Assembly (NCBI RefSeq): GCF_015240255.1
Contig: NZ_CP061205.1
Location: 2,191,501 to 2,255,500, forward strand
Reading direction: 5' to 3'
DNA: 64,000 nucleotides
From: Kordiimonas pumila
GTDB taxonomy: Bacteria > Pseudomonadota > Alphaproteobacteria > Sphingomonadales > Kordiimonadaceae
The translations under genes were made by a program, and so were the position numbers. The number at the start of each line of letters is the position of its first letter. The stretch's first letter is position 1. Shown piece by piece: positions 1 to 8,385 of the stretch. The notes beneath the pieces were generated by a model. The model was given only the letters and a program-made list of their open reading frames with translations. It had not been told where the DNA came from and searched no databases.

Positions 1-963
1 AATGTGGGCCTTACCTCTTTAAGCGATGTGGGGCGTATTAACGAAGCGCCCAATACATACCATGCGGGCTTTATATTGGGGCCGCGCGTGAATGCTGGCG
101 GCCGTGTGGGAGAATCAGGCCTTGGGGCGGAACTTTTAACAACGGATGACCCTATAAAGGCGCGCCAGATTGCAGACAGGCTTGATAAATATAATGAAGA
201 ACGCCGTTATATTGAGGCAGAGGTGCTGGAAGCTGCCACAAGCCAGCTTGATGCCCGTTACGGCCCTGATGGCCACCCAGCGACGATTACAGTCGCTTGC
301 GGAGAGGGTTGGCATGCCGGTGTGATTGGTATTGTCGCAAGCAGGCTAAAAGACAAGTACGGCGTACCATCACTTGTGCTTGCACTTGAAAACGGCGAAG
401 CAAAAGGTTCTGGTCGCTCTGTCTCTGGGGTAGATTTTGGCGCAGCTGTAATAGAAGCAGTACAAAAGGGTCTGCTTTTAAAAGGTGGTGGCCATGCGAT
501 GGCGGCAGGCCTCAGTGTTGCAGAAGATAAAATTGATGCGCTCACAGCTTTTCTGGAGGTATTTTTAGAAAAGCAGGTCGCCCGCGCATCTGAAAACCGG
601 TCGCTGAAAATCGATGCGGTGATTGCGCTGTCTGGTGCTACGCCAGAACTTATTGATGAAATAGAGCAGGTTGGCCCGTTTGGGGCAGGTAACCCTGCGC
701 CCCGGTTTGTTATCCCTGAGGTTGATTTATTGAAGGCTGACCTCGTTGGAGAGAATCATCTGCGCTGTATTTTTAAGTCAAAAGACGGAAAATCAATAAA
801 GGCTATGGCTTTCAGGCAAGCAAATGAACCTTTTGGTCAGTTGCTACGGACAGCAACAGGCAGGCGCTTCCACATTGCAGGAAAGCTGAAAAAAGACACA
901 TGGGGCGGCACCCCAAAGGTGGAAATGATGCTGGATGATGCCGCGCTAATTGGCCCTGTATAA
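1..963 (+). CDS. recJ: Single-stranded-DNA-specific exonuclease RecJ, C-terminal part (5' end outside window)
   Basis: The reading frame is open from base 1, so the gene starts upstream of the window; only about the last 320 residues are present. RecJ is a cytoplasmic 5'-3' single-strand exonuclease used in recombinational and mismatch repair. The segment shows the DHHA1 nucleic-acid-binding domain with the signature GGGHAMAAG (nt 484-510), followed by the C-terminal OB-fold-like part (about nt 600-960) ending in a pattern of short beta strands. The DHH motifs with the metal ligands lie outside the window. It is followed by a promoter for two tRNA genes, not by a co-directed operon partner. 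Identification is by family recognition of the DHHA1 motif and overall sequence. Confidence 0.93.
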   Translation, partial: NVGLTSLSDVGRINEAPNTYHAGFILGPRVNAGGRVGESGLGAELLTTDDPIKARQIADRLDKYNEERRYIEAEVLEAATSQLDARYGPDGHPATITVACGEGWHAGVIGIVASRLKDKYGVPSLVLALENGEAKGSGRSVSGVDFGAAVIEAVQKGLLLKGGGHAMAAGLSVAEDKIDALTAFLEVFLEKQVARASENRSLKIDAVIALSGATPELIDEIEQVGPFGAGNPAPRFVIPEVDLLKADLVGENHLRCIFKSKDGKSIKAMAFRQANEPFGQLLRTATGRRFHIAGKLKKDTWGGTPKVEMMLDDAALIGPV

Positions 964-981
964 GAAAAATGTAAAAAGATG

Positions 982-1010
982 TTGACCGAAACGAGGCAGG
1001 TGGGTATCTA
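982..1010 (+). promoter_or_regulatory. Sigma70-type promoter for the tRNA-Glu pair
   Basis: TTGACC (982-987), a 17-bp spacer, and TATCTA (1005-1010). It lies 22 bp upstream of the first tRNA, which fits a start site a few bases before the mature 5' end. Near-consensus boxes and exact spacing make this one of the clearest promoters in the window. Confidence 0.7.
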
Positions 1011-1032
1011 GGCCCCCGGTCAACAGAGAGAT

Positions 1033-1108
1033 GGTCCCTTCGTCTAGTGGCCTAGGACGCTGCCCTTTCACGGCGGAAACACGGGTTCGAGTCCCGTAGG
1101 GATCACCA
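1033..1108 (+). tRNA. tRNA-Glu (anticodon UUC), copy 1
   Basis: A 76-nt cloverleaf: the acceptor GGTCCCT pairs with AGGGATC (one G-U pair), the T-arm contains GGTTCGAGTCC, and CCA is encoded at 1106-1108. The anticodon stem CTGCC/GGCGG encloses loop CTTTCAC, giving anticodon TTC at 1067-1069, which reads Glu GAA/GAG. The second copy 28 bp downstream is identical. Confidence 0.97.
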
Positions 1109-1136
1109 TTCTCTCTGTACCATTCAAGTTTTGGAT

Positions 1137-1212
1137 GGTCCCTTCGTCTAGTGGCCTAGGACGCTGCCCTTTCACGGCGGAAACACGGGTTCGAGTCCCG
1201 TAGGGATCACCA
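1137..1212 (+). tRNA. tRNA-Glu (anticodon UUC), copy 2
   Basis: Identical over all 76 nt to the copy at 1033-1108, including the encoded CCA. The identity extends two bases upstream and one base downstream. No separate promoter is visible in the 28-bp spacer, so both are probably cut from one precursor. No strong terminator is visible between this tRNA and the convergent kinase gene at 1249. Confidence 0.97.
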
Positions 1213-1248
1213 TACTTTCTTTTGATGCTATATCATACCAATACTGTA

Positions 1249-2544
1249 TCATACCAACGTGAGCTTGGCATCAAGCCCAACGGTTGCTGCACTTTCCTCT
1301 CTTTCATCAACCGGCTGATTGAGAAGTTTGACGATAAAAGTACTGCCTTCGCCTACCGTTGAGAAAACAGTAATGTTACCACCGTGTTTTTTAGCGATCG
1401 ACAGGCAAATAGCAAGGCCCAGGCCATTGCCTTCTGTTGAGATGGTTGGTTCTTCCACCCGGTGAAACAGGTCAAATATTTTAGTGAGTTCTCGTTCAGG
1501 TATACCAACACCTGTATCCTTCACTGAAACACTGACACCATCAGGTATTTCAGACAAAGAAACACAGACACTGCCTTTATTCGTGTATTTAACAGCATTT
1601 GAGACAATGTTTGATATCAGGCTGTGGCATAGAATTTTATCACCTTGGTAAAGGGTTGGTTGTAATTCTTCTGTGATGATACGAATGTTTTTTTGCCGTG
1701 CCAGAATCTGTGCTTCATCGACAACATTGTTGATCATCTCATCTATTTCAAAGGATGATGCAACAAGTGCATCGGCTTCACTGCCCATTTGGTACACAGC
1801 AACAAGGCGGTTGATATAATTGCGCATCATACTGCCTGACTTGTGAATAAGCCCAATATATTCAAGGTTTTTACCGTTTAGCTTATCTCCAAATATTTTA
1901 GTCATAACAGTTTCACTGAAACCGAGAATTGCGTTAAGCGGCGTTTTGAAGTCATGGCTGATCGAGGCTAAAAACTCTTCCCGCATTTTCATGGTGGAAC
2001 GTATTTCGGCTTGAATTTTCTTTTCGTTTTCAATGGCAATATTAAGTTGTAGGGTACGTTCAATCACGCGCTGTTCTAGCGTTTTGGTAAGTGTTTTTAG
2101 GTCTTCTTCAACTTTTTTGCGGTGTTCAGCCTCAGTGGTAAGGTCGTTAGTAACCTTCATCAACTGGTTAACTGATGGAATCTTGTTTGCTTGTGTGTGT
2201 TTAATGGCAAGTACAACGGCAGTGGTAACCGATATGAGAGCGCAAATAACCTTTGCTAGACCAGAAATGCCGTAAATTGGATAATACAATGTGATTAGGT
2301 TAAAAACATGGGTGATACCGCATGAAACGATGAAACCACAGAATAGATATGCCCATATAGCAGGGATAATATCAGGGTTTATTTTTCGAATTTTATAAAG
2401 AAAAGCAGGAATGGCAAAGTAGGATATGCTGATAAGTATATCTGATACTACATGCATAAAAATCAGGTCTTGTCGCCAAATCAGGCAATACCCATGCGGG
2501 GTTAGTCCCGAATCCCCAAATAACCAATCAATCATAACATTCAC
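1249..2544 (-). CDS. Sensor histidine kinase with ethylene-receptor-like transmembrane domain
   Basis: The 431-aa protein has three parts. Residues about 25-115 form three membrane helices that match the ethylene-binding domain of plant ETR1 and cyanobacterial Etr1. Asp35, Tyr42, Pro46, Cys75 and His79 sit at exactly the ETR1 spacing (D25, Y32, P36, C65, H69); in ETR1 the Cys and His hold the copper that binds ethylene. A coiled linker (about 130-185) follows. The HisKA domain has the H-box ISHDFKTPLN with phospho-acceptor His197, and the HATPase domain has an N-box near 308-320, VKDTGVGIP (341-349) and GNGLGLAI (372-379). There is no receiver domain and no adjacent response regulator, so it is an orphan kinase. 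An AGGTGA ribosome-binding site precedes the start. Kinase function is sure; the ligand is inference. Confidence 0.93.
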   Translation of the reverse strand: MNVMIDWLFGDSGLTPHGYCLIWRQDLIFMHVVSDILISISYFAIPAFLYKIRKINPDIIPAIWAYLFCGFIVSCGITHVFNLITLYYPIYGISGLAKVICALISVTTAVVLAIKHTQANKIPSVNQLMKVTNDLTTEAEHRKKVEEDLKTLTKTLEQRVIERTLQLNIAIENEKKIQAEIRSTMKMREEFLASISHDFKTPLNAILGFSETVMTKIFGDKLNGKNLEYIGLIHKSGSMMRNYINRLVAVYQMGSEADALVASSFEIDEMINNVVDEAQILARQKNIRIITEELQPTLYQGDKILCHSLISNIVSNAVKYTNKGSVCVSLSEIPDGVSVSVKDTGVGIPERELTKIFDLFHRVEEPTISTEGNGLGLAICLSIAKKHGGNITVFSTVGEGSTFIVKLLNQPVDEREESAATVGLDAKLTLV

Positions 2545-2653
2545 AGTTCATCACCTTTTAAAGAACGAATGATATGGGGGAACTTATTAAAAAATCATTG
2601 CGTTTATGACGAAACATGAGCGATTTTATCATATTTATGATGCGGCATGCATG

Positions 2654-2681
2654 TTTACCCTTTTTTTAAGCTTTTTATATA
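2654..2681 (+). promoter_or_regulatory. Probable sigma70-type promoter for the DUF3034/hemoglobin genes
   Basis: TTTACC (2654-2659), a 16-bp spacer, and TATATA (2676-2681), in the AT-rich gap between the divergent kinase gene and the DUF3034 gene. It lies about 40 bp upstream of the GTG start. Assigned by pattern only. Confidence 0.4.
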
Positions 2682-2721
2682 GGTACCTTAATTTAGATTA
2701 GAGTCTTTAGCGGGATCTGTT

Positions 2722-3603
2722 GTGCGAATTATAACATTAGTAGCTTTTGCCTGTATTTTGACAACGTCAGTATTGCGTGCTCAATCGACCCCGGAAAAGC
2801 TGTTTGACCAAGGGAAGCTGCTGGCAACGGGCGGCGTGAGCCAGATTGAGGGCGCGGGTGGTGCTGGCCTTAGCACATGGGCACTGATCTCTGGGTATGG
2901 ATCTGAGCGCGGTGTAGGGGTGAATGTCCATCACACATTCGTTAAGCTTGATGATTTTACCTTCAATAGTACAGGTGTGGCTATTGGCCTTTATGACCGG
3001 GTTGAGGTGTCTCTTGCTCGTCAATGGTTTGATACGGACGATGCTGGTGCGCGGCTTGGGCTAGGTGAAGATTTTACTTTTTCCCAAGATATTGTGGGCC
3101 TTAAGGTACGCCTGTTTGGTGATGCGCTTTATACGCAAGATAGCTGGTTACCACAGGTGGCTGTTGGTGTGCAGTATAAGAACGCCAGCAAGGCCCCAAT
3201 TTTGACAGCAGTGGGGGCCCAGCGTGATGATGATTTTGATTTTTACCTAACCGCCACAAAAGCAATTTTGAGCAAAAGCTTGATTGCAAGCGGAGCCGTG
3301 CGCTTTACTAGGGCAAACCAGTTTGGTTTGCTTGGATTTGGCGGCGTTGGGGCTGATAGTTATAAGCCTCAGTTTGAAGGTTCGCTAGTTTATATGTTGC
3401 AGCATAATTTAGTGCTGGGGGCGGATTATAGAACCAAACCCGATAACCTTGCTTTTGCCGAAGAAGGCGACAGCAAAGCGGTTTATTTGGCATGGTTCCC
3501 AAATAAGTTTTTCTCTGTAACAGTGGCAGCAGTTGATTTAGGACCTATTGCGCTGCAAGGTAGACAACAAGGCATGTATGTTTCACTTCAGACAGGTTTT
3601 TAG
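2722..3603 (+). CDS. DUF3034 family outer-membrane-like protein
   Basis: The 293-aa protein starts with GTG and has a cleavable signal peptide (about residues 1-20, ending in LRA-QS). It begins its mature part with the family signature LLATGGVSQIEGAGG (about 34-48). The rest is a run of amphipathic alternating beta strands ending in an aromatic Phe, as expected for a small outer-membrane barrel. DUF3034 proteins have no assigned function. The next gene, a periplasmic truncated hemoglobin, starts 3 bp after the stop, so the two are surely co-transcribed and may act together at the envelope. The family call is firm; the barrel topology is inferred from the strand pattern. Confidence 0.88.
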   Translation: MRIITLVAFACILTTSVLRAQSTPEKLFDQGKLLATGGVSQIEGAGGAGLSTWALISGYGSERGVGVNVHHTFVKLDDFTFNSTGVAIGLYDRVEVSLARQWFDTDDAGARLGLGEDFTFSQDIVGLKVRLFGDALYTQDSWLPQVAVGVQYKNASKAPILTAVGAQRDDDFDFYLTATKAILSKSLIASGAVRFTRANQFGLLGFGGVGADSYKPQFEGSLVYMLQHNLVLGADYRTKPDNLAFAEEGDSKAVYLAWFPNKFFSVTVAAVDLGPIALQGRQQGMYVSLQTGF

Positions 3604-3606
3604 GTA

Positions 3607-4029
3607 ATGAAAGTTCCGTCGCTTGTTTCAGCAGTTTTTGTTATGGCCAGCGTTTCTTTGCCCGCAAGTGCAGGAACACTTTTTGATGACTTGGGCGGCA
3701 TGGAAAAAATACAAAATGTTGCCAGCCGTACGCTCGACCTTGCTTTGAAAGATGAGTTAACCCGCGAAAATTTTCGCTTTGCCAATATGAAAAACATTAA
3801 GGAGAAGCTGTCGCTGATGCTATGCGAAGTTGCTGATGGTCCCTGTGTTTATGATGGGGCTCCGATGAAAGAACTTCACGACCCAATGGATATAACAACT
3901 AGTCAGTTTAATGCAGTGGTAGAATCACTGCAGCAAGCCATGCGGGAAGAAAAAATACCATTCAGTGTGCAGAACCGGTTGATTGCTCGTCTTGCGCCCT
4001 TGCATAGTGATATAGTCACTGTAAGATAA
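3607..4029 (+). CDS. Periplasmic group 1 truncated hemoglobin
   Basis: The 140-aa protein has a signal peptide (about 1-22, ending ASA-G) followed by a group 1 (N-type) 2-on-2 globin of about 118 aa. The start of the fold, LFDDLGGMEKI, and the F-helix stretch MKELHDPMDIT are visible; His91 in the latter aligns with the proximal heme ligand. Two cysteines (73 and 80) flank the ADGP turn before it. Truncated hemoglobins bind O2 or NO, and most are cytoplasmic, so the secretion signal is notable. It is translationally adjacent to the DUF3034 gene, suggesting an envelope NO/O2-handling pair. The family assignment is confident; the physiological ligand is unknown. Confidence 0.87.
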   Translation: MKVPSLVSAVFVMASVSLPASAGTLFDDLGGMEKIQNVASRTLDLALKDELTRENFRFANMKNIKEKLSLMLCEVADGPCVYDGAPMKELHDPMDITTSQFNAVVESLQQAMREEKIPFSVQNRLIARLAPLHSDIVTVR

Positions 4030-4162
4030 ATTATATAAATTGCCTGAATGTTAATAAACAGGTTACTCCTTTAAGCTATACTTGTTGTGTCGAATTGAGG
4101 TCATATTCGTGCCAGAGTTTGCATGAATATGTTGGGGGCACGAAGTGTGGGCGGGCCCTGAT

Positions 4163-5161
4163 ATGAAAAACTATTGTGTTATTAAAACTATTATTTCCCT
4201 TTTTCTTGTGGGGTTTGCTCTGCCTTTAAAGGCTAGTGAAACACGCGATGTACGTGTTCTTTCCTATAATATTAATGGATTGCCAGCGCCGCTTCAAACG
4301 GGCAGGGAGCCCTATTTTGAGCGGATTGCTGAACTGCTGCGCGAGCGTCGGCGCGCAGGTACTCAACCCGACATAGTGCTTATTCAGGAAGCTTTTGATA
4401 ACCATACCCGTGTTATAGCGGAAAAAACAGGCTACCCTTACGTACTGCGCGGCCCTGACCGGCGCGATACCAGCAAGCGCGGTGACGTGCACTGGGCTAT
4501 GAAAGCGCGTAAAACCTATTCAAGCTTTACCGACCCACAAAAGTTTATGGGCAGCGGATTGCTTATTTTAAGTGACTTTCCGATTATAGAGGCGCGGCAT
4601 AAGGCTTTTAATTCTGATGAATGTGCCGGTATTGACTGCCTTTCAAACAAGGCTATTTTGCTGGCACGGGTTCAGGTGCCCGGTATGGCAACCCCTCTTG
4701 ATATTATTACCACTCACTTTAATTCCTTGAATTCTGCCAAGGCACCATCAAGAATCGCCTTTAAGGCACACAAAAAACAAACGGATGTATTTGAATGGTT
4801 TTTAGGGCAAGTGAATAGCGGTAACCCGATCATTATTGGAGGTGACTTTAATACGAAAGCCAGAAAGCGCTATGACTATTTTCAAGCAACGGTTGAGCTT
4901 GATGATGTGGCGGAGGTTTGCCTGCAGGAAGTGCAGGATTGTAGGCTTCATACTGGCGTTACGCCAGCGTCTGTATGGCATGATACAAACGACAAGCAGT
5001 TTTACCGGGGCAGCAAGACTGTAACGATTTTCCCGCTGAGTATTGACCGGCCATTTGATGAAAAACTTCAGGGTAAACCGCTTTCCGATCACACTGGCTA
5101 TGAAGTGATATACAGGCTTTCGCAGACAGAGAAACATGTTGCCGTTAAAGGAATGAAGTGA
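4163..5161 (+). CDS. Exported endonuclease/exonuclease/phosphatase-family hydrolase (sphingomyelinase-like)
   Basis: The 332-aa protein (from ATG 4163) has a signal peptide (about 1-24) and the DNase I/phosphodiesterase fold. The catalytic landmarks appear in order: SYNINGLP, DIVLIQEAF (metal-binding Glu), TTHFNSLNS, GGDFNTK (Asp/Asn pair) and a C-terminal SDHTGYEV (catalytic His). The pattern fits Mg-dependent phosphodiesterases including bacterial sphingomyelinase C-like enzymes; the substrate (lipid head group, nucleic acid or inositol phosphate) cannot be told from sequence. A GTG at 4145 is an alternative start, but ATG 4163 places a standard signal peptide at the N-terminus. The stop codon overlaps the start of the next gene, so it is coupled to the MipA-like protein. 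Confidence 0.85.
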   Translation: MKNYCVIKTIISLFLVGFALPLKASETRDVRVLSYNINGLPAPLQTGREPYFERIAELLRERRRAGTQPDIVLIQEAFDNHTRVIAEKTGYPYVLRGPDRRDTSKRGDVHWAMKARKTYSSFTDPQKFMGSGLLILSDFPIIEARHKAFNSDECAGIDCLSNKAILLARVQVPGMATPLDIITTHFNSLNSAKAPSRIAFKAHKKQTDVFEWFLGQVNSGNPIIIGGDFNTKARKRYDYFQATVELDDVAEVCLQEVQDCRLHTGVTPASVWHDTNDKQFYRGSKTVTIFPLSIDRPFDEKLQGKPLSDHTGYEVIYRLSQTEKHVAVKGMK

Positions 5162-6003
5162 TGCTGCCGCGTTTCCATTCAGTTCTATGGGCAATGCTGG
5201 TTTCAACTGTTTTTCTACTGCCGGTTTATGCAAATGATGATGTCGACCTCAGTTTTTCAGGCAAGCCTATCTATATAGAATCAGAAGAAGTGGAGGGGTA
5301 CCGCAAGCGCGATAACTGGAATGGCCGTTTAGGCTTTGGTGTTTCTTATGCGCCAGACTTTCTAGGAGCAGATAATCACTCTGTTTATTCTGCTTTTGAT
5401 TTTAAAGCGAGCTTTCGGGACCGTATATTCATTGAAAATAGCAGGTTCGGGGCTGTCCTTTTAAAAGAAAGGTTTTTGAAGGCGGGCGTTCTTGGCCGGG
5501 TGAAAAGTGGTCGCAATGAAGACCTGTCAGAAACGGACCTTGCTGGTTTACCTAAAATTAAAAAGGCCTTTGAAGTTGGGGCTTTTGCGGGCACATCATT
5601 GTATAAGCTGTTTCTGACCGGCGAATTATACATGGATGTAAGCAATGTCAACAGGGGCGCTGCTATTGATCTGGAAGCAGGCTATACCTTTGAAATGAAT
5701 TCGAAGTTTTCCATTACCCCTATAATTGGTACAGGGTGGGGGTCAGCTAACTATGTTAAAACCTATTTTGGTGCACCAGATGAATTGATGGCACAGTATG
5801 AAGCCTATGAAGCTAAAAGTGGTTTCTTTCAATATTTTCTGGAAACTGCCCTAGAGTATAGGCTTGGCAAACGCTGGCTTGTGAAAGGCAGCCTGCGCTA
5901 TGCCAGACTTTCTGGCCCGGCTGTTGGCAGCCCGGTTTTGGAAAGCAGGGAAGGGTCTAAAAATCAGGCATCAGGTTTTATGGCGCTTGTCTGGCTGTTC
6001 TAA
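5161..6003 (+). CDS. MipA/OmpV family outer membrane protein
   Basis: The 280-aa protein has a signal peptide (about 1-22) and a beta-barrel pattern typical of the MipA/OmpV family: an early WNGRLGFGVSYAPDFLGADN stretch and a C-terminal strand ending in Phe. MipA was described as a scaffold for murein-synthesising machinery, OmpV as an outer membrane protein; the function here is not known. Its ATG overlaps the TGA of the phosphodiesterase gene by one base and is preceded by AAAGGA, so the two are translationally coupled. A GTG three bases earlier is an alternative start. It converges on the GntR gene 12 bp downstream with no obvious terminator between them. Confidence 0.88.
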   Translation: MLPRFHSVLWAMLVSTVFLLPVYANDDVDLSFSGKPIYIESEEVEGYRKRDNWNGRLGFGVSYAPDFLGADNHSVYSAFDFKASFRDRIFIENSRFGAVLLKERFLKAGVLGRVKSGRNEDLSETDLAGLPKIKKAFEVGAFAGTSLYKLFLTGELYMDVSNVNRGAAIDLEAGYTFEMNSKFSITPIIGTGWGSANYVKTYFGAPDELMAQYEAYEAKSGFFQYFLETALEYRLGKRWLVKGSLRYARLSGPAVGSPVLESREGSKNQASGFMALVWLF

Positions 6004-6015
6004 AGTATTAGTCAA

Positions 6016-6771
6016 TCAGCTTTTAACACCGAGCCGGTCAATATAATCATGTCCCGGGATACTGAGGTTATCTGTTTCTGCACGGTTATAGCGTTCGAGT
6101 AACTCGGTTTGTGTCATGTAGCCAGCGCCGTCACGAATATCCGCTTCAATCGCCGCTTTCAAACCAAACGAATTATGAGTTTTGAGAGCTTGCATAATTT
6201 CTATATGCCGGTCTTTGATATAATGTGTTTCAAAGTTTGCAAGCGCAAGCCTGTGCAAAGGGCCAAGTTGAAGCCAGATTTGCTCAATCATAGGAATACA
6301 GGCGGGGAAGGGGTGTGCAGAATAAAGGCATTTATGAAATGCTAGATTGTTCAGGATAATGCCTTCAGGGTCTGGGGCTTCAAACGCGTGGTTTTGCTCA
6401 TCGTTCAAGGCCTTTAGTTCATCAAGTTTTTTATCATTAACATAGGGCAAGGCACGTTCTGCGGCATGACATTCCAGCAGAATACGCATTTCTATCAGTT
6501 CAACAAGTTTTGCCGGTACAATATCAGGCACCATAATACGCCGGTTTGCTTTTAGCAGGAGTGCGCCCTCAGACGTTAAGCGACGAAGTGCCTCTCTAAC
6601 CGGCATCGAGCTAACATCAAGCATGTCAGCAATGCCGCGAATGGTCAGGGCAAGACCGGGTTGAACCTGCCCTGACATAACAGCAAAACGAAGCGCCCGA
6701 TAAACCCATTCCTGAGCTGTTTCATCTTCGGTGCGCGAAAGCTTGTCAAACCGTATTGCTGTTTTTTTCAT
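6016..6771 (-). CDS. GntR family transcriptional regulator, FCD subfamily
   Basis: The 251-aa protein has an N-terminal winged helix-turn-helix (about residues 15-80, with DMLDVSSMPVREALRRL as the recognition part) and a C-terminal all-helical FCD ligand domain (about 90-225) with the metal/ligand pattern including NLAFHKCLY. FCD regulators usually sense small carboxylates or amino-acid metabolites. The start at 6771 is chosen because the upstream extension would overlap the antiporter gene and has no homology to the family. It follows the NhaC-like gene by 8 bp, so it is the last gene of that unit. It is the only transcription factor in the polyamine region and is the best candidate to bind the paired elements at 12921-12950 and 13051-13080. 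Confidence 0.9.
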   Translation of the reverse strand: MKKTAIRFDKLSRTEDETAQEWVYRALRFAVMSGQVQPGLALTIRGIADMLDVSSMPVREALRRLTSEGALLLKANRRIMVPDIVPAKLVELIEMRILLECHAAERALPYVNDKKLDELKALNDEQNHAFEAPDPEGIILNNLAFHKCLYSAHPFPACIPMIEQIWLQLGPLHRLALANFETHYIKDRHIEIMQALKTHNSFGLKAAIEADIRDGAGYMTQTELLERYNRAETDNLSIPGHDYIDRLGVKS

Positions 6772-6779
6772 TCTCTGTC

Positions 6780-8156
6780 CTACGCGAGCAACGCAAACCC
6801 GATAAGGGAAATCGTTGCTGCAATCAAAGCGTATGGTAGCTGGGTTAACGCATGCTGCAAGGCGGTACAACCACTGCTCTGTGCTGTCAATACTGTTGCA
6901 TCTGCATAGAGACAGGCATGTGAACCAAATGTGCTTGCGGAAAGGGCTGCACCCACCACCAAGGCAATATTAGAGTCTGTTGCGGCGGTTAGTTCAGCGA
7001 TTACAGGCATGGCAATAACAAACATACCCCAGCTAGACCCGGTCGCAAAAGCAATAACACCCATAACAGCAAAGATAATGAAGGGTAGTGTATTTGCTGA
7101 CATAAAGGGTCGTGTAGCTTCCAGAATATAGGTCGTGAAGCCCAGCTGGTCGTTAATGTCTTTAAGGACATACGCTGCAAAAATGATGGCAAGCGCTTCT
7201 AGCATGCTTTTAAAACCCTCAACCGCCGTATGTAATGTGTCATGGTGGTCAAGTAATCGAGTGGCAATAATAATGATAATAGTAAGGGCAAGCGTCATAT
7301 AAATTGCTGGCAGGAAGTCCATGTCATACCAGACAGTGAAACCGACAAGCGCTATCATGGGGACAACAAACAAAGATGTGTAACGCTTGATATCCGGCTT
7401 TTCGACAACAAACTCGTTTGCAGCTTCAACGTGCTCTGCGCCTGGCGGAATACACTGGCCAGAGGCAGCCCGAAGTTCAGCTTTTTTCATAGGGCCAAAG
7501 AGCGGAATTTTACCATAAATAACCAGAGGCACCATAATTACGGCGATCCACGGATAGAGCATATAAGGAATGCCGCTAACATAGGTCATCCAGCCCTCAC
7601 CGTCAGCAGCAAGGCCTGCATCTTCAAGCTGTTTTGAAAAGAAAAACCCCCATGTTGAAAGCGGGATAAGCACACTCACCGGTGCAGCTGTAGAATCGAT
7701 AACATAAGCCAGCATCTCGCGGGAGATTTTATATTTATCTGCGAGCTTTCGCATGGCTGCACCAAGCGTGATGGAGTTAAGATAGTCATCAACAAACAGT
7801 GCAATGCCCAAAAACCATGTAGCGAGCAAGGTGCTGGATTTTGATTGTGCCCGCTTGGCTAGTAGTTCAGTAAAACTTGCCAAGCTGCCCGTTCTGATAA
7901 ATAGCCCGATAAGGCTACCCATTGCGCCGCATACCAGAATAACCCATACAAGGTCATCATCTTGCAGAACGCGCATTGTGGTTGCTGCGGTTACGGTTAC
8001 GAAGTCACTGCCATTAAGAATGATTATGCCAACGATTGCCCCAAGCAGCAGAGCTTCAATTGGGCGACGCAGGGTAACAGCCAGTACTAGAACAAGTACT
8101 GTTGGTAACAGGGTTATCAGCCCCTGATGAGCAACAACAGCATCAACAGCTTCCAC
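6780..8156 (-). CDS. NhaC-family Na+/H+ antiporter-like transporter
   Basis: The 458-aa inner membrane protein has about 11-12 hydrophobic segments, an FVDDYLNSITLGAAMRKLAD stretch and a C-terminal FGSHACLYADATVL stretch, which place it in the NhaC/antiporter superfamily. The start is GTG with AGGGAG upstream. Members of this family in catabolic loci often carry organic substrates (malate/lactate, amino acids, tyramine) in exchange with Na+ or H+. In this polyamine region a role in putrescine or amino-acid exchange is plausible, but that is inference. It is followed by a GntR gene and separated from the upstream aminotransferase by 229 bp with a hairpin, so it may have its own promoter. A short palindrome TGAAG-N3-CTTCA (8223-8235) lies upstream. 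Confidence 0.85.
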   Translation of the reverse strand: MEAVDAVVAHQGLITLLPTVLVLVLAVTLRRPIEALLLGAIVGIIILNGSDFVTVTAATTMRVLQDDDLVWVILVCGAMGSLIGLFIRTGSLASFTELLAKRAQSKSSTLLATWFLGIALFVDDYLNSITLGAAMRKLADKYKISREMLAYVIDSTAAPVSVLIPLSTWGFFFSKQLEDAGLAADGEGWMTYVSGIPYMLYPWIAVIMVPLVIYGKIPLFGPMKKAELRAASGQCIPPGAEHVEAANEFVVEKPDIKRYTSLFVVPMIALVGFTVWYDMDFLPAIYMTLALTIIIIIATRLLDHHDTLHTAVEGFKSMLEALAIIFAAYVLKDINDQLGFTTYILEATRPFMSANTLPFIIFAVMGVIAFATGSSWGMFVIAMPVIAELTAATDSNIALVVGAALSASTFGSHACLYADATVLTAQSSGCTALQHALTQLPYALIAATISLIGFALLA

Positions 8157-8315
8157 GTTTTTTCTCCCTAAAAGTTAAAGGCGCAGCCACCAGCCACGCC
8201 TTTTAGTTTTTATAATTGAACCTGAAGTGTCTTCAAGTGTGTATATTTGTCAGTAGTGCACTTTCGGGCAGCGGCTATGCGACCTGAAACATATTTTATT
8301 GCAGGCCATACAGCA

Positions 8316-8346
8316 CCAGTAACAGCCTTTGCAGCGCTGTTACTGG
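8316..8346 (-). terminator. Hairpin downstream of the aminotransferase gene (possible terminator)
   Basis: CCAGTAACAGC (8316-8326) and GCTGTTACTGG (8336-8346) form a perfect 11-bp stem with a 9-nt loop. It lies 40 nt after the stop of the minus-strand aminotransferase. There is no T tract on the minus strand, so it may be an mRNA-stabilising or processing hairpin instead of an intrinsic terminator. Confidence 0.5.
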
Positions 8347-8385
8347 GGGGGATTATGTATATGGCATGCAGCATGGTCATAAAGC

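Noticed and set aside
1229-1258. Short direct repeat TATCATACCAA after the tRNA genes as an attachment site
   Set aside because: It is only 11 bp, both copies are adjacent, and no integrase or phage gene is near the tRNAs.
4145-4162. GTG 4145 as start of the phosphodiesterase-like gene
   Set aside because: It would put WAGPD before the signal peptide; ATG 4163 gives a standard one.
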